A stretch of DNA of 49,680 nucleotides from Lysobacterales bacterium (lineage in GTDB: Bacteria; Pseudomonadota; Gammaproteobacteria; Xanthomonadales; Rhodanobacteraceae). The position numbers were made by a program, and so were the translations under genes. The stretch covers positions 1 to 49,680 of the forward strand of contig JAATFF010000125.1 in assembly GCA_015655335.1 (NCBI GenBank). Direction: 5' to 3'. Below, one piece after another: positions 25,767-35,038 of the stretch (positions are counted from its first letter, which is position 1; every line of letters starts with the position of its first letter). The notes under the pieces were generated by a model. The model had not been told where the DNA came from, searched no databases, and saw only the letters and a program-made list of their open reading frames with translations.

Positions 25767-27827
25767 TCAGGCCACCAGACCGTGGCTGCGCAGCAGGGCA
25801 TCCGGCTCGGGCTTGCGGCCGCGGAAGGCAACGAAGCTTTCCAAGGCCGGGCGGCTGGCGCCCACGGCCAGGATTTCACGGCGGAAACGCTCGCCGGTAA
25901 CCGCGTCGATCACGCTGTGGCCCGTGGTCGCGCGCTCTTCGAAGGCGCCGAAGGCATCGGCGCTGAGCAATTCCGCCCACAGGTAGCTGTAATAACCTGC
26001 GGCATAGCCACCTGCAAAAATGTGGCTGAACGCATGCGGGAAGCGCTGCCAGGCCGGTGGATGCAGCACCGCCACTTCGCGGCGCGCTTCTTCCAGCACC
26101 TCGAGCGTGCGGGCGCCTTTGGCGGGGTCGTATTCCAGGTGCAACAGGAAATCGAACAAGGCGAACTCAAGCTGGCGGACGAGGAACAGGCCGGCATGGA
26201 AGTGACGGGCCGCCAGCATGCGCTCGAACAGTTCGTCGGGCAGGCGTTCACCGGTCTCCCAATGCTTGGCGAACAGATCCACCGCCGCGCGGGTCCAGCC
26301 GAAGTTCTCCATGAGCTGGCTAGGCAGCGCTACCGCGTCCCATTCCACGCCATCGATACCGCCGACGGAAGGTAGCGGCACCTCGGTAAGCAGATGATGG
26401 AAGCCGTGACCGAATTCGTGGAATAGCGTCAACACGTCGTCGTGCGTGAGCAACGCCGGACGTCCTTCGGTCGGTGGCGCGAAGTTGCAGGTGAGAAAGG
26501 CTACTGGCAGCTGCGACTGTGCATCATCATCGAAGCGCGAACGGCAGACGTCCATCCACGCGCCGCCGCGTTTGCCGCTGCGCGCGTAAAGGTCGATGTA
26601 TGCGCCCGCGAATACGCGTCCGTCCGCATCGGTGACGTCGTAGTAGCGAACATCCGGATGCCAGACATCGACACCGTCGCGCGCGCGAAGCGTGATGCCG
26701 TAGAGCCGATGCACAAGACCAAACAAACCTTCGATGACGGAAGGCAGGGGGAAATACGGCTTGAGCTGCTCCTCGTCCAGCGCATATTGTTTCTGGCGCA
26801 GTTTTTCAGACGCATACGCAATGTCCCACGACTCAAGGTTATCGAGCTTGAGTTCGGTCGAGGCAAATTCGCGCAAGGTGGCGAGTTCCTGCTGCGCAAC
26901 AGGCTTGGCACGTGCACCCAGGTCGCGCAGGAAGGTCAGCACTTCGGTCGAGGCGGTGGCCATCTTGGTCGCCAGCGATTCTTCCGCGGCGTTGGCGAAG
27001 CCGAGCAGTTGGGCCGCCTCATGGCGCAAGTCCATGATCTGCTCGATGCGCAGCGTATTGTCGTGTTTGCCCGCATGCGGTCCCTGGTCGGAGGCACGCG
27101 TCTGGTAAGCCCAATAGACACGCTCGCGCAAGCTGCGGTTATCGGCATAGGTCATCACGGCCTGTACGCTGGGTTGCTTGAGCGTCACGAGATAGCCGTC
27201 CAACTCCTTTTCCTTGCCGTACTGGCGCAATACCGCTCGGCCGGAATCGGGAATGCCGGCGAGGTCGCGTTCGTCGGTGATGTGCTCGTACCACGCGTCG
27301 GTCGCGTCAAGCACCGCGTTGGAAAATTCAGTGGAAAGCTTGCTCAGTTCCACGCCGATTTCGCGGAAGCGCGAACGCGCCGGCTCTTCCAGCGCCACGC
27401 CGGAGAGCTTGAAATCACGCAACGCATGTTCGACCAGAGCGCGTTGCGGACGTGACAGCGTAGTGAAACTCGGTGCATCGGCTACCGCTTGTACTGCGGC
27501 GTACAGGTCGCGGTTCTGGCCCATTTCGATGGCGTGATCGGTGAGCTTTTCTTCGGCCGGCCCATAGACCTTGCGCAGCGCTTCGCTGTCGGCCACCGAG
27601 TGCAGGTGCGAAACCGGCGACCAGGCCCGGGCAATGCGCTGCTCGAGCCGCTCCTGAGGCAACATGACGGACGAAAAATCGCGCGACGCGCCGGGTGCAG
27701 TCAACGCCGCAACGTCGGCGCGGCTTTCGGCCAGCAGGGCATCGATGGCGGGCGTCACCTGCTCGGGTTTGATCTGCGAAAACGCCGGAAGGGCGTCGTC
27801 GGCCAGCAACGGGTTGTCTTGGCTCAT
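25767..27827 (-). CDS. prlC: Oligopeptidase A, M3 family metallopeptidase
   Basis: 686-residue cytosolic zinc peptidase that degrades short peptides, including cleaved signal peptides. The zinc site FHEFGHGFHH (H470, E471, H474) is intact, and length is normal. ATG 27827 is chosen as the start because AAAGGAG lies just upstream; a longer frame to 28043 would overlap the patatin gene and is rejected. Divergent from the patatin-like gene over 126 bases. In other bacteria prlC is heat-shock controlled; no such promoter is evident here. Confidence 0.94.
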   Translation of the reverse strand: MSQDNPLLADDALPAFSQIKPEQVTPAIDALLAESRADVAALTAPGASRDFSSVMLPQERLEQRIARAWSPVSHLHSVADSEALRKVYGPAEEKLTDHAIEMGQNRDLYAAVQAVADAPSFTTLSRPQRALVEHALRDFKLSGVALEEPARSRFREIGVELSKLSTEFSNAVLDATDAWYEHITDERDLAGIPDSGRAVLRQYGKEKELDGYLVTLKQPSVQAVMTYADNRSLRERVYWAYQTRASDQGPHAGKHDNTLRIEQIMDLRHEAAQLLGFANAAEESLATKMATASTEVLTFLRDLGARAKPVAQQELATLREFASTELKLDNLESWDIAYASEKLRQKQYALDEEQLKPYFPLPSVIEGLFGLVHRLYGITLRARDGVDVWHPDVRYYDVTDADGRVFAGAYIDLYARSGKRGGAWMDVCRSRFDDDAQSQLPVAFLTCNFAPPTEGRPALLTHDDVLTLFHEFGHGFHHLLTEVPLPSVGGIDGVEWDAVALPSQLMENFGWTRAAVDLFAKHWETGERLPDELFERMLAARHFHAGLFLVRQLEFALFDFLLHLEYDPAKGARTLEVLEEARREVAVLHPPAWQRFPHAFSHIFAGGYAAGYYSYLWAELLSADAFGAFEERATTGHSVIDAVTGERFRREILAVGASRPALESFVAFRGRKPEPDALLRSHGLVA

Positions 27828-27953
27828 GGAAACTCCTTTAGACCCGACAGCGTGCTGGCGCCGTGCACTGAAATCAAGCGGAAAGGCGTCACAATGGGCT
27901 ATTGGCGCGGGCCATGCATACCGCGTCATCGCAGGCGTCGTACCATCGCGCAC

Positions 27954-29717
27954 ATGCTGCCTGCCGATATCCCCGCCCTGATCGGTCGCATCCCGCTTTT
28001 TGCGCATCTGAACGACGCGCAACGCGCTGCGCTTGCCGGACACCTGCGCTGGATCTGCCTACCCGGCGGCCAGTACCTGTTCAAAGCCGGCGAGGTGGCC
28101 GAAGCGCTGTATTTGCTGCGCAGCGGCAGCCTGGGTGTTTTCGACGGCCCCACCGACCTGGTTCGTCAGATTTCCGCCGACGATTGCGTGGGCGAAGTGG
28201 GCCTGCTCAGCGGCGAGACGTTGCGTTACAGCGTACGCGCCTTGCGCGATTCGGAATTGCTGCGGCTGGATCGCGACTTGTTCGAACACCTGATCGAACG
28301 TCATCCACGTGCCATGCTTGGCGTGGCGCGGCAGGCGATGGATCGATTGCTACGCCGCGAGCGGCATGTCGAGCCACCGGACAAGCCGCGTACTTTTGCG
28401 ATTTTACCGGTCGACAACACCGTGCCCGTGCGCGGCTTGGCCATCCAGCTGGCGCAAGCGCTGGAGGCTTACGGCAACTGTGTAGTGATCGATGCCGAGC
28501 ACGGTGCTAACCGCGGTAGCGATTGGTTTGCCGAGCGCGAAGCACAAGCGCGCTTCGTGATTTATCTGGACAGCACCGGCGATGCTTCGTGGCGAATGCG
28601 ATGCCTGCGCCAGGCCGATGTGCTGTTGCTGCCCGCGCTGTCCGCGCAAACGGAACGGCCCTGGCCCGAAGCCGCGCCGGGACATCCGGCCAGGGTGCGC
28701 CATCGGCCGCGTCATTTGTTGCTTATGCATCCCGGCCATCGGGTGTTGCCCGGTTCGGCGCGCCGTTGGCGTGCGCAGTTCAGCGGCGAATTGCAGCATC
28801 ACCATATCTGCGGCGAGAGCGATATTGCACGCATCGCGCGATTGATCAGCGGTCATGCTCGCGGTCTGGTGCTCTCGGGCGGCGGCGCGCGCGGACTGGC
28901 ACATCTTGGCGCGTTGCGAGCGCTGCGCGAGGCGGGGCACGACTTCGATGCGGTAGGTGGTACCAGTATCGGCGCCATCATCGGCGCGGGTGTCGCCAAT
29001 ATGTGGGATACCGAAGAGATGTCGCGCATCTATTACGAGGCGTTCGTGCGCGGCAAGCCGCTTTCGGACTGGACGCTGCCCTTCGTCGCGCTGACCCGAG
29101 GACGCCGCGCGGCGATGATGCTGCGCCGTGCGTTCGGTGCGATCGATATCGAAGATCTTGAGCGTCCGTTCTTCTGCGTGTCCACCAATCTTTCCGGCGA
29201 GGGCCGGGTGGTGCATCGTCACGGACCGCTGTGGTTGTGGTTGCGAGCGACCAGTTCGATTCCCGGCATTTTGCCTCCGGTGTTGCACCATGGACATGTG
29301 TACGTGGATGGCGCGCTGGTCGACAATTTGCCCACCGATGTGATGGCCGAAGACGGCATCGCGCATATCACCGCGGTAAGTATCCGCGCCGATATCGAAC
29401 TGCGCGCGCAAGCCGAAGAATTCGCCACGCCACCTTGGTGGCGGCTATGGATGCGCCAGCGGCGCGGCACCGGCTGGCCCGGCATTGTTTCCACGCTGAC
29501 GCGCGCGGCCATGGTCAATAGCGAGGAAACCGCCGTGCACTGTCAGGAACGCGCGGACCTGCTGATCACGCCCCCACTGGAACATGTCGGCATGCTCGAC
29601 TGGAAGGATTGGCAACTGGCGGTGGATTCCGGTTACCAGGAAACCCTGCGTGTGCTGGAGGCGCAAGAGCGTGGAACGCTACCTTCGGACAACGAGAATC
29701 TTACCGTCGCTGGATAG
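27954..29717 (+). CDS. Patatin-like phospholipase with N-terminal cyclic-nucleotide-binding domain (NTE type)
   Basis: 587 residues. Residues 10-125 are a cNMP-binding beta barrel (FKAGEVAEALYLLRSGSLGVF, DDCVGEVGLLSGE). A middle region (about 145-285) resembles the linker of neuropathy-target-esterase-like proteins. The patatin domain has the oxyanion GGGARG (309-314), Ser338 in GTSIG and Asp452 in VDGALVDN, so the Ser-Asp dyad is complete. Probable membrane-associated lysophospholipase gated by a nucleotide or similar ligand. Start at ATG 27954; an upstream in-frame ATG near 27894 is less consistent with family N-termini. The gamma carbonic anhydrase gene follows nine bases after the stop. 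Confidence 0.9.
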   Translation: MLPADIPALIGRIPLFAHLNDAQRAALAGHLRWICLPGGQYLFKAGEVAEALYLLRSGSLGVFDGPTDLVRQISADDCVGEVGLLSGETLRYSVRALRDSELLRLDRDLFEHLIERHPRAMLGVARQAMDRLLRRERHVEPPDKPRTFAILPVDNTVPVRGLAIQLAQALEAYGNCVVIDAEHGANRGSDWFAEREAQARFVIYLDSTGDASWRMRCLRQADVLLLPALSAQTERPWPEAAPGHPARVRHRPRHLLLMHPGHRVLPGSARRWRAQFSGELQHHHICGESDIARIARLISGHARGLVLSGGGARGLAHLGALRALREAGHDFDAVGGTSIGAIIGAGVANMWDTEEMSRIYYEAFVRGKPLSDWTLPFVALTRGRRAAMMLRRAFGAIDIEDLERPFFCVSTNLSGEGRVVHRHGPLWLWLRATSSIPGILPPVLHHGHVYVDGALVDNLPTDVMAEDGIAHITAVSIRADIELRAQAEEFATPPWWRLWMRQRRGTGWPGIVSTLTRAAMVNSEETAVHCQERADLLITPPLEHVGMLDWKDWQLAVDSGYQETLRVLEAQERGTLPSDNENLTVAG

Positions 29718-29726
29718 AATGCGCGA

Positions 29727-30260
29727 ATGAATCATTTACGCAGCTACAAGGGCATCGTTCCCACACTCGGCGCTCGCGTCTATGTCGATCCCGCCGCGAC
29801 GGTGATTGGCGATGTGATACTGGGCGAGGACGTGTCGATCTGGCCTGGCGCGGTCTTGCGCGGCGACGTGCATTACATCCGCATCGGTGCGCGCAGCAAC
29901 GTGCAAGATGGCGCCATCGTGCATGTCACGCACGACGGCCCGTATTCGCCAGGGGGCTTTCCCACCATCGTCGGCGAAGGCGTAACAATTGGCCATGCCG
30001 CGGTCATTCACGCCTGCACGATCGAGGACTATTGCCTTATCGGCATGCACGCCACGGTGCTCGACGGCGCGGTGGTGAAGAAATACGGCTTTGTCGGAGC
30101 GGGCAGCTTGGTGCCGCCTGGCAAGGTGGTAGGCGAGCGCGAGTTATGGCTCGGCAATCCGGCGCAGCGCGTGCGGTTGCTGACCGACAAGCAAATCGAG
30201 CAATTGCATTACTCCGCCGATCACTACGTGCGTGTGAAAGACGTTTATCTCGCCGAATAG
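29727..30260 (+). CDS. Gamma-class carbonic anhydrase-like protein (YrdA family)
   Basis: 177 residues of left-handed beta helix. Hexapeptide repeats fill residues 20-140, with metal-binding histidines in NVQDGAIVHVTHDG and TIGHAAVIHAC. Whether it hydrates CO2 cannot be told; many YrdA-type members are inactive in assays. It follows the patatin gene by nine bases. There is no clear ribosome binding site; a TAGAAT hexamer (29715-29720) ends six bases before the ATG and could give a leaderless transcript, but it also contains the patatin stop codon. Confidence 0.93.
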   Translation: MNHLRSYKGIVPTLGARVYVDPAATVIGDVILGEDVSIWPGAVLRGDVHYIRIGARSNVQDGAIVHVTHDGPYSPGGFPTIVGEGVTIGHAAVIHACTIEDYCLIGMHATVLDGAVVKKYGFVGAGSLVPPGKVVGERELWLGNPAQRVRLLTDKQIEQLHYSADHYVRVKDVYLAE

Positions 30261-30275
30261 ACCGCGGGCGCCACC

Positions 30276-30800
30276 TTAGTTGGTGCTCTGGCCGCCCGCC
30301 GCTTGTTGAGCCTGGATGCGCGCCGCTTCGGCTTCGTGCTTGCGCCGCTCGATCACGCGCTGCGCGTCGAGCACGCTACCCAGCAAGGCAAGTTTGTAGT
30401 TGTGCGCATCGTACATGCGTAGCAGCGAAAGCTCGCGCTGCGCCTCGTCGAGATCGCCGGTGTTGATGGTGTTCTCGACGACATCGCATGCCGGCTTGAA
30501 GGCATCGTGCAAACGCTGCTCGGCGGTCGCATTATTCGGATCGAGCTGCAACGCGCTGAAATAGAATTCGTAGACGTTACTGCCAACGGGCGCGACCAGA
30601 TGCTTGTCGTGATACGCGGTATCAGCCAATCCCAGCATAATGCCCACGTCGCTGCCATCGTTGGCCGTGTGGCCCGCGGGCTTGGCACTTATCGAGGCAT
30701 GCGCGTACCAGAACCCGCCGCCGGCAATGGCCACAAACGCGGCAAGCGCGACAAAGAGCAGCCCGCGCCGACTCGGTGCGGTGGAAGTTGAAGAAGACAT
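30276..30800 (-). CDS. Membrane-anchored TPR-like protein, unknown function
   Basis: 174 residues with a single N-terminal helix (GLLFVALAAFVAIAGGGFW, about 13-31) and a soluble part that faces the periplasm. NVYEFYFSALQLDPNNATAEQRL followed by INTGDLDEAQRELSLL looks like two TPR-type units, similar to the lead regions of some xanthomonad TonB-like energy transducers, but no TonB C-terminal domain is present. It ends in an Ala/Gln-rich tail. Convergent with the carbonic anhydrase gene, 15 bases apart. Confidence 0.72.
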   Translation of the reverse strand: MSSSTSTAPSRRGLLFVALAAFVAIAGGGFWYAHASISAKPAGHTANDGSDVGIMLGLADTAYHDKHLVAPVGSNVYEFYFSALQLDPNNATAEQRLHDAFKPACDVVENTINTGDLDEAQRELSLLRMYDAHNYKLALLGSVLDAQRVIERRKHEAEAARIQAQQAAGGQSTN

Positions 30801-30934
30801 GACACCCGCGCGCTTACATTGGCTTCGAAGGCAGCCGCTCCGGATCGAAGCGACCGCTGCTATCGCGCCAGATTAATCGCACCACATGTCAGCCAAATGA
30901 CTTAGCCTGTCGAATGTGACAGCGGCATCGCGCG

Positions 30935-31231
30935 TCAGTGGAAGTCGCCGCCGATAACGTGTCCGTCCTTATCCAGCTGCGGAAAGAAGCGGGTGTTGTC
31001 GTAGCGTATTTCCATCGTGCTGATCGTTCCCGGCAGCATCAACAGCACGCCCGGATACATTGCCTTGAACTGCTCTTGCGTAGGATGCGTGGCGATGAAG
31101 GCCTCGAAGCCCGGCACGTTGACGACGCCTTTCTTATCGATCCGCGTTCCGTCCGGACGCGTGGCGTGATGGCAACCGGCAAGCGCGACGGCCACGCCAA
31201 GGACAGAAAGGGCAAGCAAACGGGTACGCAT
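30935..31231 (-). CDS. Small lipoprotein of unknown function
   Basis: 98 residues with a lipoprotein signal ending in ALAGC (Cys20). The mature part has FEAFIATHPTQEQFKAMYPGVLLMLPG and a C-terminal HVIGGDFH. No family recognised with confidence. Start at ATG 31231 fits the signal peptide; a TTG eight codons earlier is open. It lies 99 bases after the PNGase A-like gene on the same strand and could share its transcript. Confidence 0.72.
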   Translation of the reverse strand: MRTRLLALSVLGVAVALAGCHHATRPDGTRIDKKGVVNVPGFEAFIATHPTQEQFKAMYPGVLLMLPGTISTMEIRYDNTRFFPQLDKDGHVIGGDFH

Positions 31232-31330
31232 ATCGGCAAGGACTCCGGGGAACAAATTCGAGGGTCGAATGCCGGCAAAACTAGCATGCCGGCGCCACTG
31301 CGGTCATCCGCAGCGGCGCCGGCCATTCAA

Positions 31331-33106
31331 TTACCAGCCTAGAAAGCCCTCGCCTTGATAGGGCGCACCATCAGGTTCGGTGAACCAGAACACGCGATTC
31401 TGCCGGCCCGGGCAAGCGTTTCCACTGCTGTAAGCAGTCACCACGTCGTTAGCCGCCGAGACACTGGCGCGATAGCAGCCCCCCAGCGAATCGCTGAACG
31501 TAAAGTCTTGCTTACTGTTCTGGCCGCTGTGGCTGAGGATCGCGAAGTCGGGGCTGTAAACGATCGAATCGGACCCTTCATGGTGGTTGTGCACGTCAGC
31601 CGCATACAGCGGGAAGCCGTCGATGGACAACGCCGTGTGCTCGTCGAAACCTTGGCGGATGTTGGTGAACACCGTCAAATCACCTGTGCTGGCGGTGACG
31701 GTCTCGTCGCTCTCCATATACAGCGGATAGCGGAAGCTCTGATGGAATTGACCGGTGACAAACGCACCCGTCTTGCTGGTGCTTTCGCCTTCGACCGACG
31801 TGAGCTGCTTGGAGGTCTGGTCGTAGATGGTGGACGTGATGTCGAAGATTTCCGTATTGGCAAAGGACACCGTTTGATCCACCGTCGTATCGACGCGGCC
31901 ATGCGACGTATTCACATAGCCCTTGATCACGAAGTGACGGCTCAGGTTGGTGGTCACATTGCCCGTGGTGTTGCCGGACGAATCGGTGCTCAGCGTGCTG
32001 CCGATAGTCGGCGTGGCCGGCTGATTCGCCAGCGTGTTGCTTATCACCTGGCCGCTCACCCGCGAGGCATGCGGATCTTCATAGACCAGCAAGGATCCGG
32101 TGGCCATGAAGTAGTTGTTGACACCCGCCAGCGTCAGCGTCACCTGATGCGGCGAACCATTGCTGAGCAGGCCCGCGAACGGCGTGAGGTCGACGCGATA
32201 AGGTACGAAGTTGAGCGTCTGCACACCCGGCGTTGGCTTCCAGATGAACAAGTCGGCGCCGCCGGTGAAGATCCACGGATAAACCGGCGCGACACCGGCC
32301 GGCTGGCCGTCGACGCTGATTTCGGCCTCACGGAAATTGCCGCCACCGCACTCGCCGGTCTGGCTCGCGTACTGATCGGGCACACAGGTGTACCAGAACT
32401 CATCCGGAGTGCTCTGGCCCTGCGTGAACACATCCAGGTAGGCGTGTTCCACATTGCGCGGCAAGGTCAGCGTCGTCGTCATCGCATTCGCCGATGAATC
32501 CAGAAGCACTGTGCTGCCGACCGGATCGCTGCCCAACGGATACACCACATCCGGCACCTTCGCTGCGGGCGCCACGATCGAAGCGGGATAGAACAGCAAC
32601 CGTGCGCTGCCGTTGATCACGCCGGTATAGGTGCTGTCGACGATATTGCCGATATCAGCCTGACCCTGACCCGCTTTGCGGAACAGCGCGCTGTAATCGG
32701 TCAGGTCACGTTCCACATGCCAGCTTGGCGCGAGCGTGGAAGTCGGTTCCTGCGTGGTGCCGAAAAACAGATTGACGCCGCCCAGGAAGATCGTGGCGGT
32801 GCGGTCAAATTGAACGCCGGCCGTCACCGAGAAATCGGCCTCCAGCACGACTTTGGACCAATGCGTGCCACAACCGGCCGGCGGCGTGTAGCTGAAAGGC
32901 CGCGTATTGAAGTCATCGAACGTATCGTTGCTGAAAAGCTGCACCACACACGGCTTGCCCGGCGGGCGCGGCACGGTGGGATCGGCGACGGTGACATTGG
33001 CCGTACCCACTGGACTGCTCGATGGTGCGGCTTCGACAGCACTGGCAAAAAACAACGAGAGCCCGGCAAACGCCAGGCAACGACTGAAATTCCCCTTCGG
33101 CAACAT
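31331..33106 (-). CDS. Secreted PNGase A-like peptide:N-glycan amidase
   Basis: 591 residues with a Sec signal peptide (cut near residue 27, AVEA). The sequence follows the PNGase A family: FSYTPPAGCGTHWSKVVLEADFSV, DRTATIFLGGVNLFFGTTQEP, and WHVERDLTDYSALFRKAGQG. Established members cleave the Asn-linked glycan from glycopeptides, including those with core alpha1,3-fucose typical of plants. Cytoplasmic export to the periplasm or medium is expected. This suits a soil, plant or fungus-associated life. Four to six cysteines could form disulfides. GGGGAT precedes the start. No sugar-uptake genes adjoin it. Confidence 0.85.
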   Translation of the reverse strand: MLPKGNFSRCLAFAGLSLFFASAVEAAPSSSPVGTANVTVADPTVPRPPGKPCVVQLFSNDTFDDFNTRPFSYTPPAGCGTHWSKVVLEADFSVTAGVQFDRTATIFLGGVNLFFGTTQEPTSTLAPSWHVERDLTDYSALFRKAGQGQADIGNIVDSTYTGVINGSARLLFYPASIVAPAAKVPDVVYPLGSDPVGSTVLLDSSANAMTTTLTLPRNVEHAYLDVFTQGQSTPDEFWYTCVPDQYASQTGECGGGNFREAEISVDGQPAGVAPVYPWIFTGGADLFIWKPTPGVQTLNFVPYRVDLTPFAGLLSNGSPHQVTLTLAGVNNYFMATGSLLVYEDPHASRVSGQVISNTLANQPATPTIGSTLSTDSSGNTTGNVTTNLSRHFVIKGYVNTSHGRVDTTVDQTVSFANTEIFDITSTIYDQTSKQLTSVEGESTSKTGAFVTGQFHQSFRYPLYMESDETVTASTGDLTVFTNIRQGFDEHTALSIDGFPLYAADVHNHHEGSDSIVYSPDFAILSHSGQNSKQDFTFSDSLGGCYRASVSAANDVVTAYSSGNACPGRQNRVFWFTEPDGAPYQGEGFLGW

Positions 33107-33214
33107 GCGCTTATCCCCGCAAATGGTGCCCCCTGTCGGCTCAACCTAGCACGATCCAAAATTTAGAGATGCCAAATTGCTCGACCTAGCAACCGGCGAC
33201 CGGCGCACGGGCAT

Positions 33215-33478
33215 TCACGCGGCGCGGGTCGCGGTTTCCAGGGCGGTCAGCCAGCGCAGGGCGTGGCCGCGATCGGAGCCGCACATGACCTGCTCCGGTT
33301 GCAGGCGGCCGCATACCGCCGGGCGTCGCGGATCGCTGAAAAGGCTGCAGCGGTTGTCATCGGTAAGCTGGATGCAGCGCACACCTGCGGGCTTACCGTT
33401 AGGCATGCCCGGAATCGGCGAGCTGATCGACGGCGCGATACAGCACGCTCCACAGCCGGCACGACAGTGCGTCATCAC
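33215..33478 (-). CDS. YkgJ-type cysteine cluster protein
   Basis: 87 residues. The CRAGCGACC cluster at the start and C-terminal cysteines (VRCIQL, RCSLF, AVCGRL, VMCGSD) match the CxxxCxxCC zinc/iron-sulfur family. Function is not known. Its ATG overlaps the TGA of aroE by four bases, so it is translated with it. Confidence 0.9.
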   Translation of the reverse strand: MMTHCRAGCGACCIAPSISSPIPGMPNGKPAGVRCIQLTDDNRCSLFSDPRRPAVCGRLQPEQVMCGSDRGHALRWLTALETATRAA

Positions 33479-34311
33479 GCACTGCGTGCGCGTAGCGATT
33501 GATAAACCGGTTCGGTGTCAGGTCGCTTACCGTGCCATAGCTCGAAGGCATCGGCCGCGGTTTCCAGCAGCATACCCAGGCCGTCGTAGGCGTAACGCGC
33601 ACCCGCCGTTTGCGCCCAGGCGAGAAAACCGAATGCCGATTTGCCGTAACCAAGGTCGTAACAAAGCGCCCGTGATGCGGCGAGAGAAAAAGGCAGTGCG
33701 AGCGATTGTCCCAATGTACCGGCCGATGTGGCGTTGACGATCAGATCGTAGCTACCGATGTTGCCGAGGTCTTCCCAATAGCGCGTGTGCACGCGTGCCG
33801 GGTCGCCGATGGCATCGGCCAATGTGTCGGCCGCCTCGGGTGAACGATTGACGATGGTGAGCGTCGTTACGCCAGCGTCGAGCAGCGACCACGCGACACC
33901 GCGCGCCGCGCCGCCTGCGCCGAGCATCAAGGCATCATGCCCGCGTAGATCAATACCGTGGCGTTCGGTGAGATCGCGCACCATTCCCGCACCATCGGTG
34001 TTGTGCGCGGCGAGACGTCCGTCGGCAAGACGCGTGAGCACATTGGCGGTGCCGACACGCATGGCCGCTTGCGTTCGTTCGTCGGCCAACGCATACGCGG
34101 CGGCTTTGTGCGGGAGCGTTACGTTCGCGCCGCGTGCTGCTTCGTCATCAAAAAAGCGCCGCACGGCTTCAGCGAAATCGGCGGGTGTAGCGTCGATGGT
34201 TCGATAGTCCAGCGCGATGCCGAATTGCTGCGCGAATGCCTGATGGATCTGCGGCGAAAGACTATGCGCGATGGGATGGCCGAAGACGGCGAATTGGCTG
34301 GGACGGGGCAT
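33475..34311 (-). CDS. aroE: Shikimate dehydrogenase
   Basis: NADP-dependent reduction of 3-dehydroshikimate in the aromatic amino acid pathway. The 278-residue enzyme has the substrate site [11 protein letters not shown], catalytic Lys69 (NVTLPHK) and Asp106 (NTDGAG), and the nucleotide loop GAGGAARG (131-138). Start placed at ATG 34311, with AGGAG about seven bases upstream; the longer frame to 34335 is not needed. The YkgJ-like gene overlaps its end. Confidence 0.95.
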   Translation of the reverse strand: MPRPSQFAVFGHPIAHSLSPQIHQAFAQQFGIALDYRTIDATPADFAEAVRRFFDDEAARGANVTLPHKAAAYALADERTQAAMRVGTANVLTRLADGRLAAHNTDGAGMVRDLTERHGIDLRGHDALMLGAGGAARGVAWSLLDAGVTTLTIVNRSPEAADTLADAIGDPARVHTRYWEDLGNIGSYDLIVNATSAGTLGQSLALPFSLAASRALCYDLGYGKSAFGFLAWAQTAGARYAYDGLGMLLETAADAFELWHGKRPDTEPVYQSLRARSA

Positions 34312-34365
34312 GCGGGGCTCCTGCGGGCTCTCCATTGTACTTGGCCGAAGAAGCTCGGCTTTTTG

Positions 34366-34526
34366 CTCCTCCCTTTGCGACCGAAGGCAGTCCCTTTTAG
34401 GGCAAAGCTAAGGGGAGGCTAGGAGGGGTAAGCGCACTTGCGGGAAAGCTTTGCGTCAAGAGCTGACCCCTCCCCAACCCTCCCCTACTTCGCCCCGAAG
34501 GGACTCCCTTCGGTCGCAGGAGAGGG
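34366..34526. repeat. Long imperfect inverted repeat (about 62-base arms)
   Basis: Left arm 34366-34429 and right arm 34466-34526 are imperfect reverse complements, sharing GCGACCGAAGG, AGTCCCTT, AAGGGGAGG-like and AGGAGGGGT-like blocks. The loop is about 36 bases. It fills most of the 288-base gap before the small membrane protein gene, and is unlike the CCGGCGAAAGCCGG repeats. It could fold into one long RNA hairpin or be a non-autonomous mobile repeat. Confidence 0.8.
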
Positions 34527-34599
34527 AGTACTAGCGCAATCGCAGTCCGTGAGATAGAGCACCCGCAAGCTTTGTCCGTACCCGATACGGAGTCCGCTC

Positions 34600-34857
34600 A
34601 TGCGTAAGCCCCTCATTGATACCGATCGTCGTTGGCGGTTGCTTGCCGCCTCGTTGCTGTGGCTGTTCGGCGGCAGCCTGTTGCTGCTCAGCACCTTGGT
34701 GCCTGCGCATACCGCGTTGCTTGGATGGTCGCCGATGTTCTGGCTGCTGTGGGCGCCGCTGGCGGTAACGCTGACGCTGGAACCGAAGTTGCCACGCCAG
34801 TTACTTGCGCTGCGCCGCTCGCGCTGTCGCAACGCGACGCATTTGATCTGGAACTAA
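34600..34857 (+). CDS. Small two-helix membrane protein
   Basis: 85 residues: a charged start (MRKPLIDTDRRWR), two hydrophobic helices (about 15-35 and 42-60), then a basic tail. GGAG precedes the ATG by eight bases. No family recognised. The 180 bases that follow, up to the RimK-like gene on the other strand, hold no gene that I can support. Confidence 0.75.
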   Translation: MRKPLIDTDRRWRLLAASLLWLFGGSLLLLSTLVPAHTALLGWSPMFWLLWAPLAVTLTLEPKLPRQLLALRRSRCRNATHLIWN

Positions 34858-35038
34858 ACGCTTTCCGCTTGGCAGTGGAGCTACGTGTGGCCGGAGCGCC
34901 GCACCGAGGGACGTTCACCGGCTTGGCAGGGACAGGTCGCTTGTCGGTGACCGGCGCGATGGATCGCGCATGCGATTCCGGTCTTCTCAAGGATGAGTTG
35001 GCCGGAACAGCCCTAGCGCAGCATGCATCAACGCACGC

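Noticed and set aside
27828..28043. N-terminal extension of oligopeptidase A
   Set aside because: It overlaps the divergent patatin gene and has no similarity to the family; ATG 27827 has a strong ribosome site.
28404..29411. 335-codon open frame on the minus strand
   Set aside because: Antisense to the conserved patatin domain. No ribosome site and no recognisable protein.
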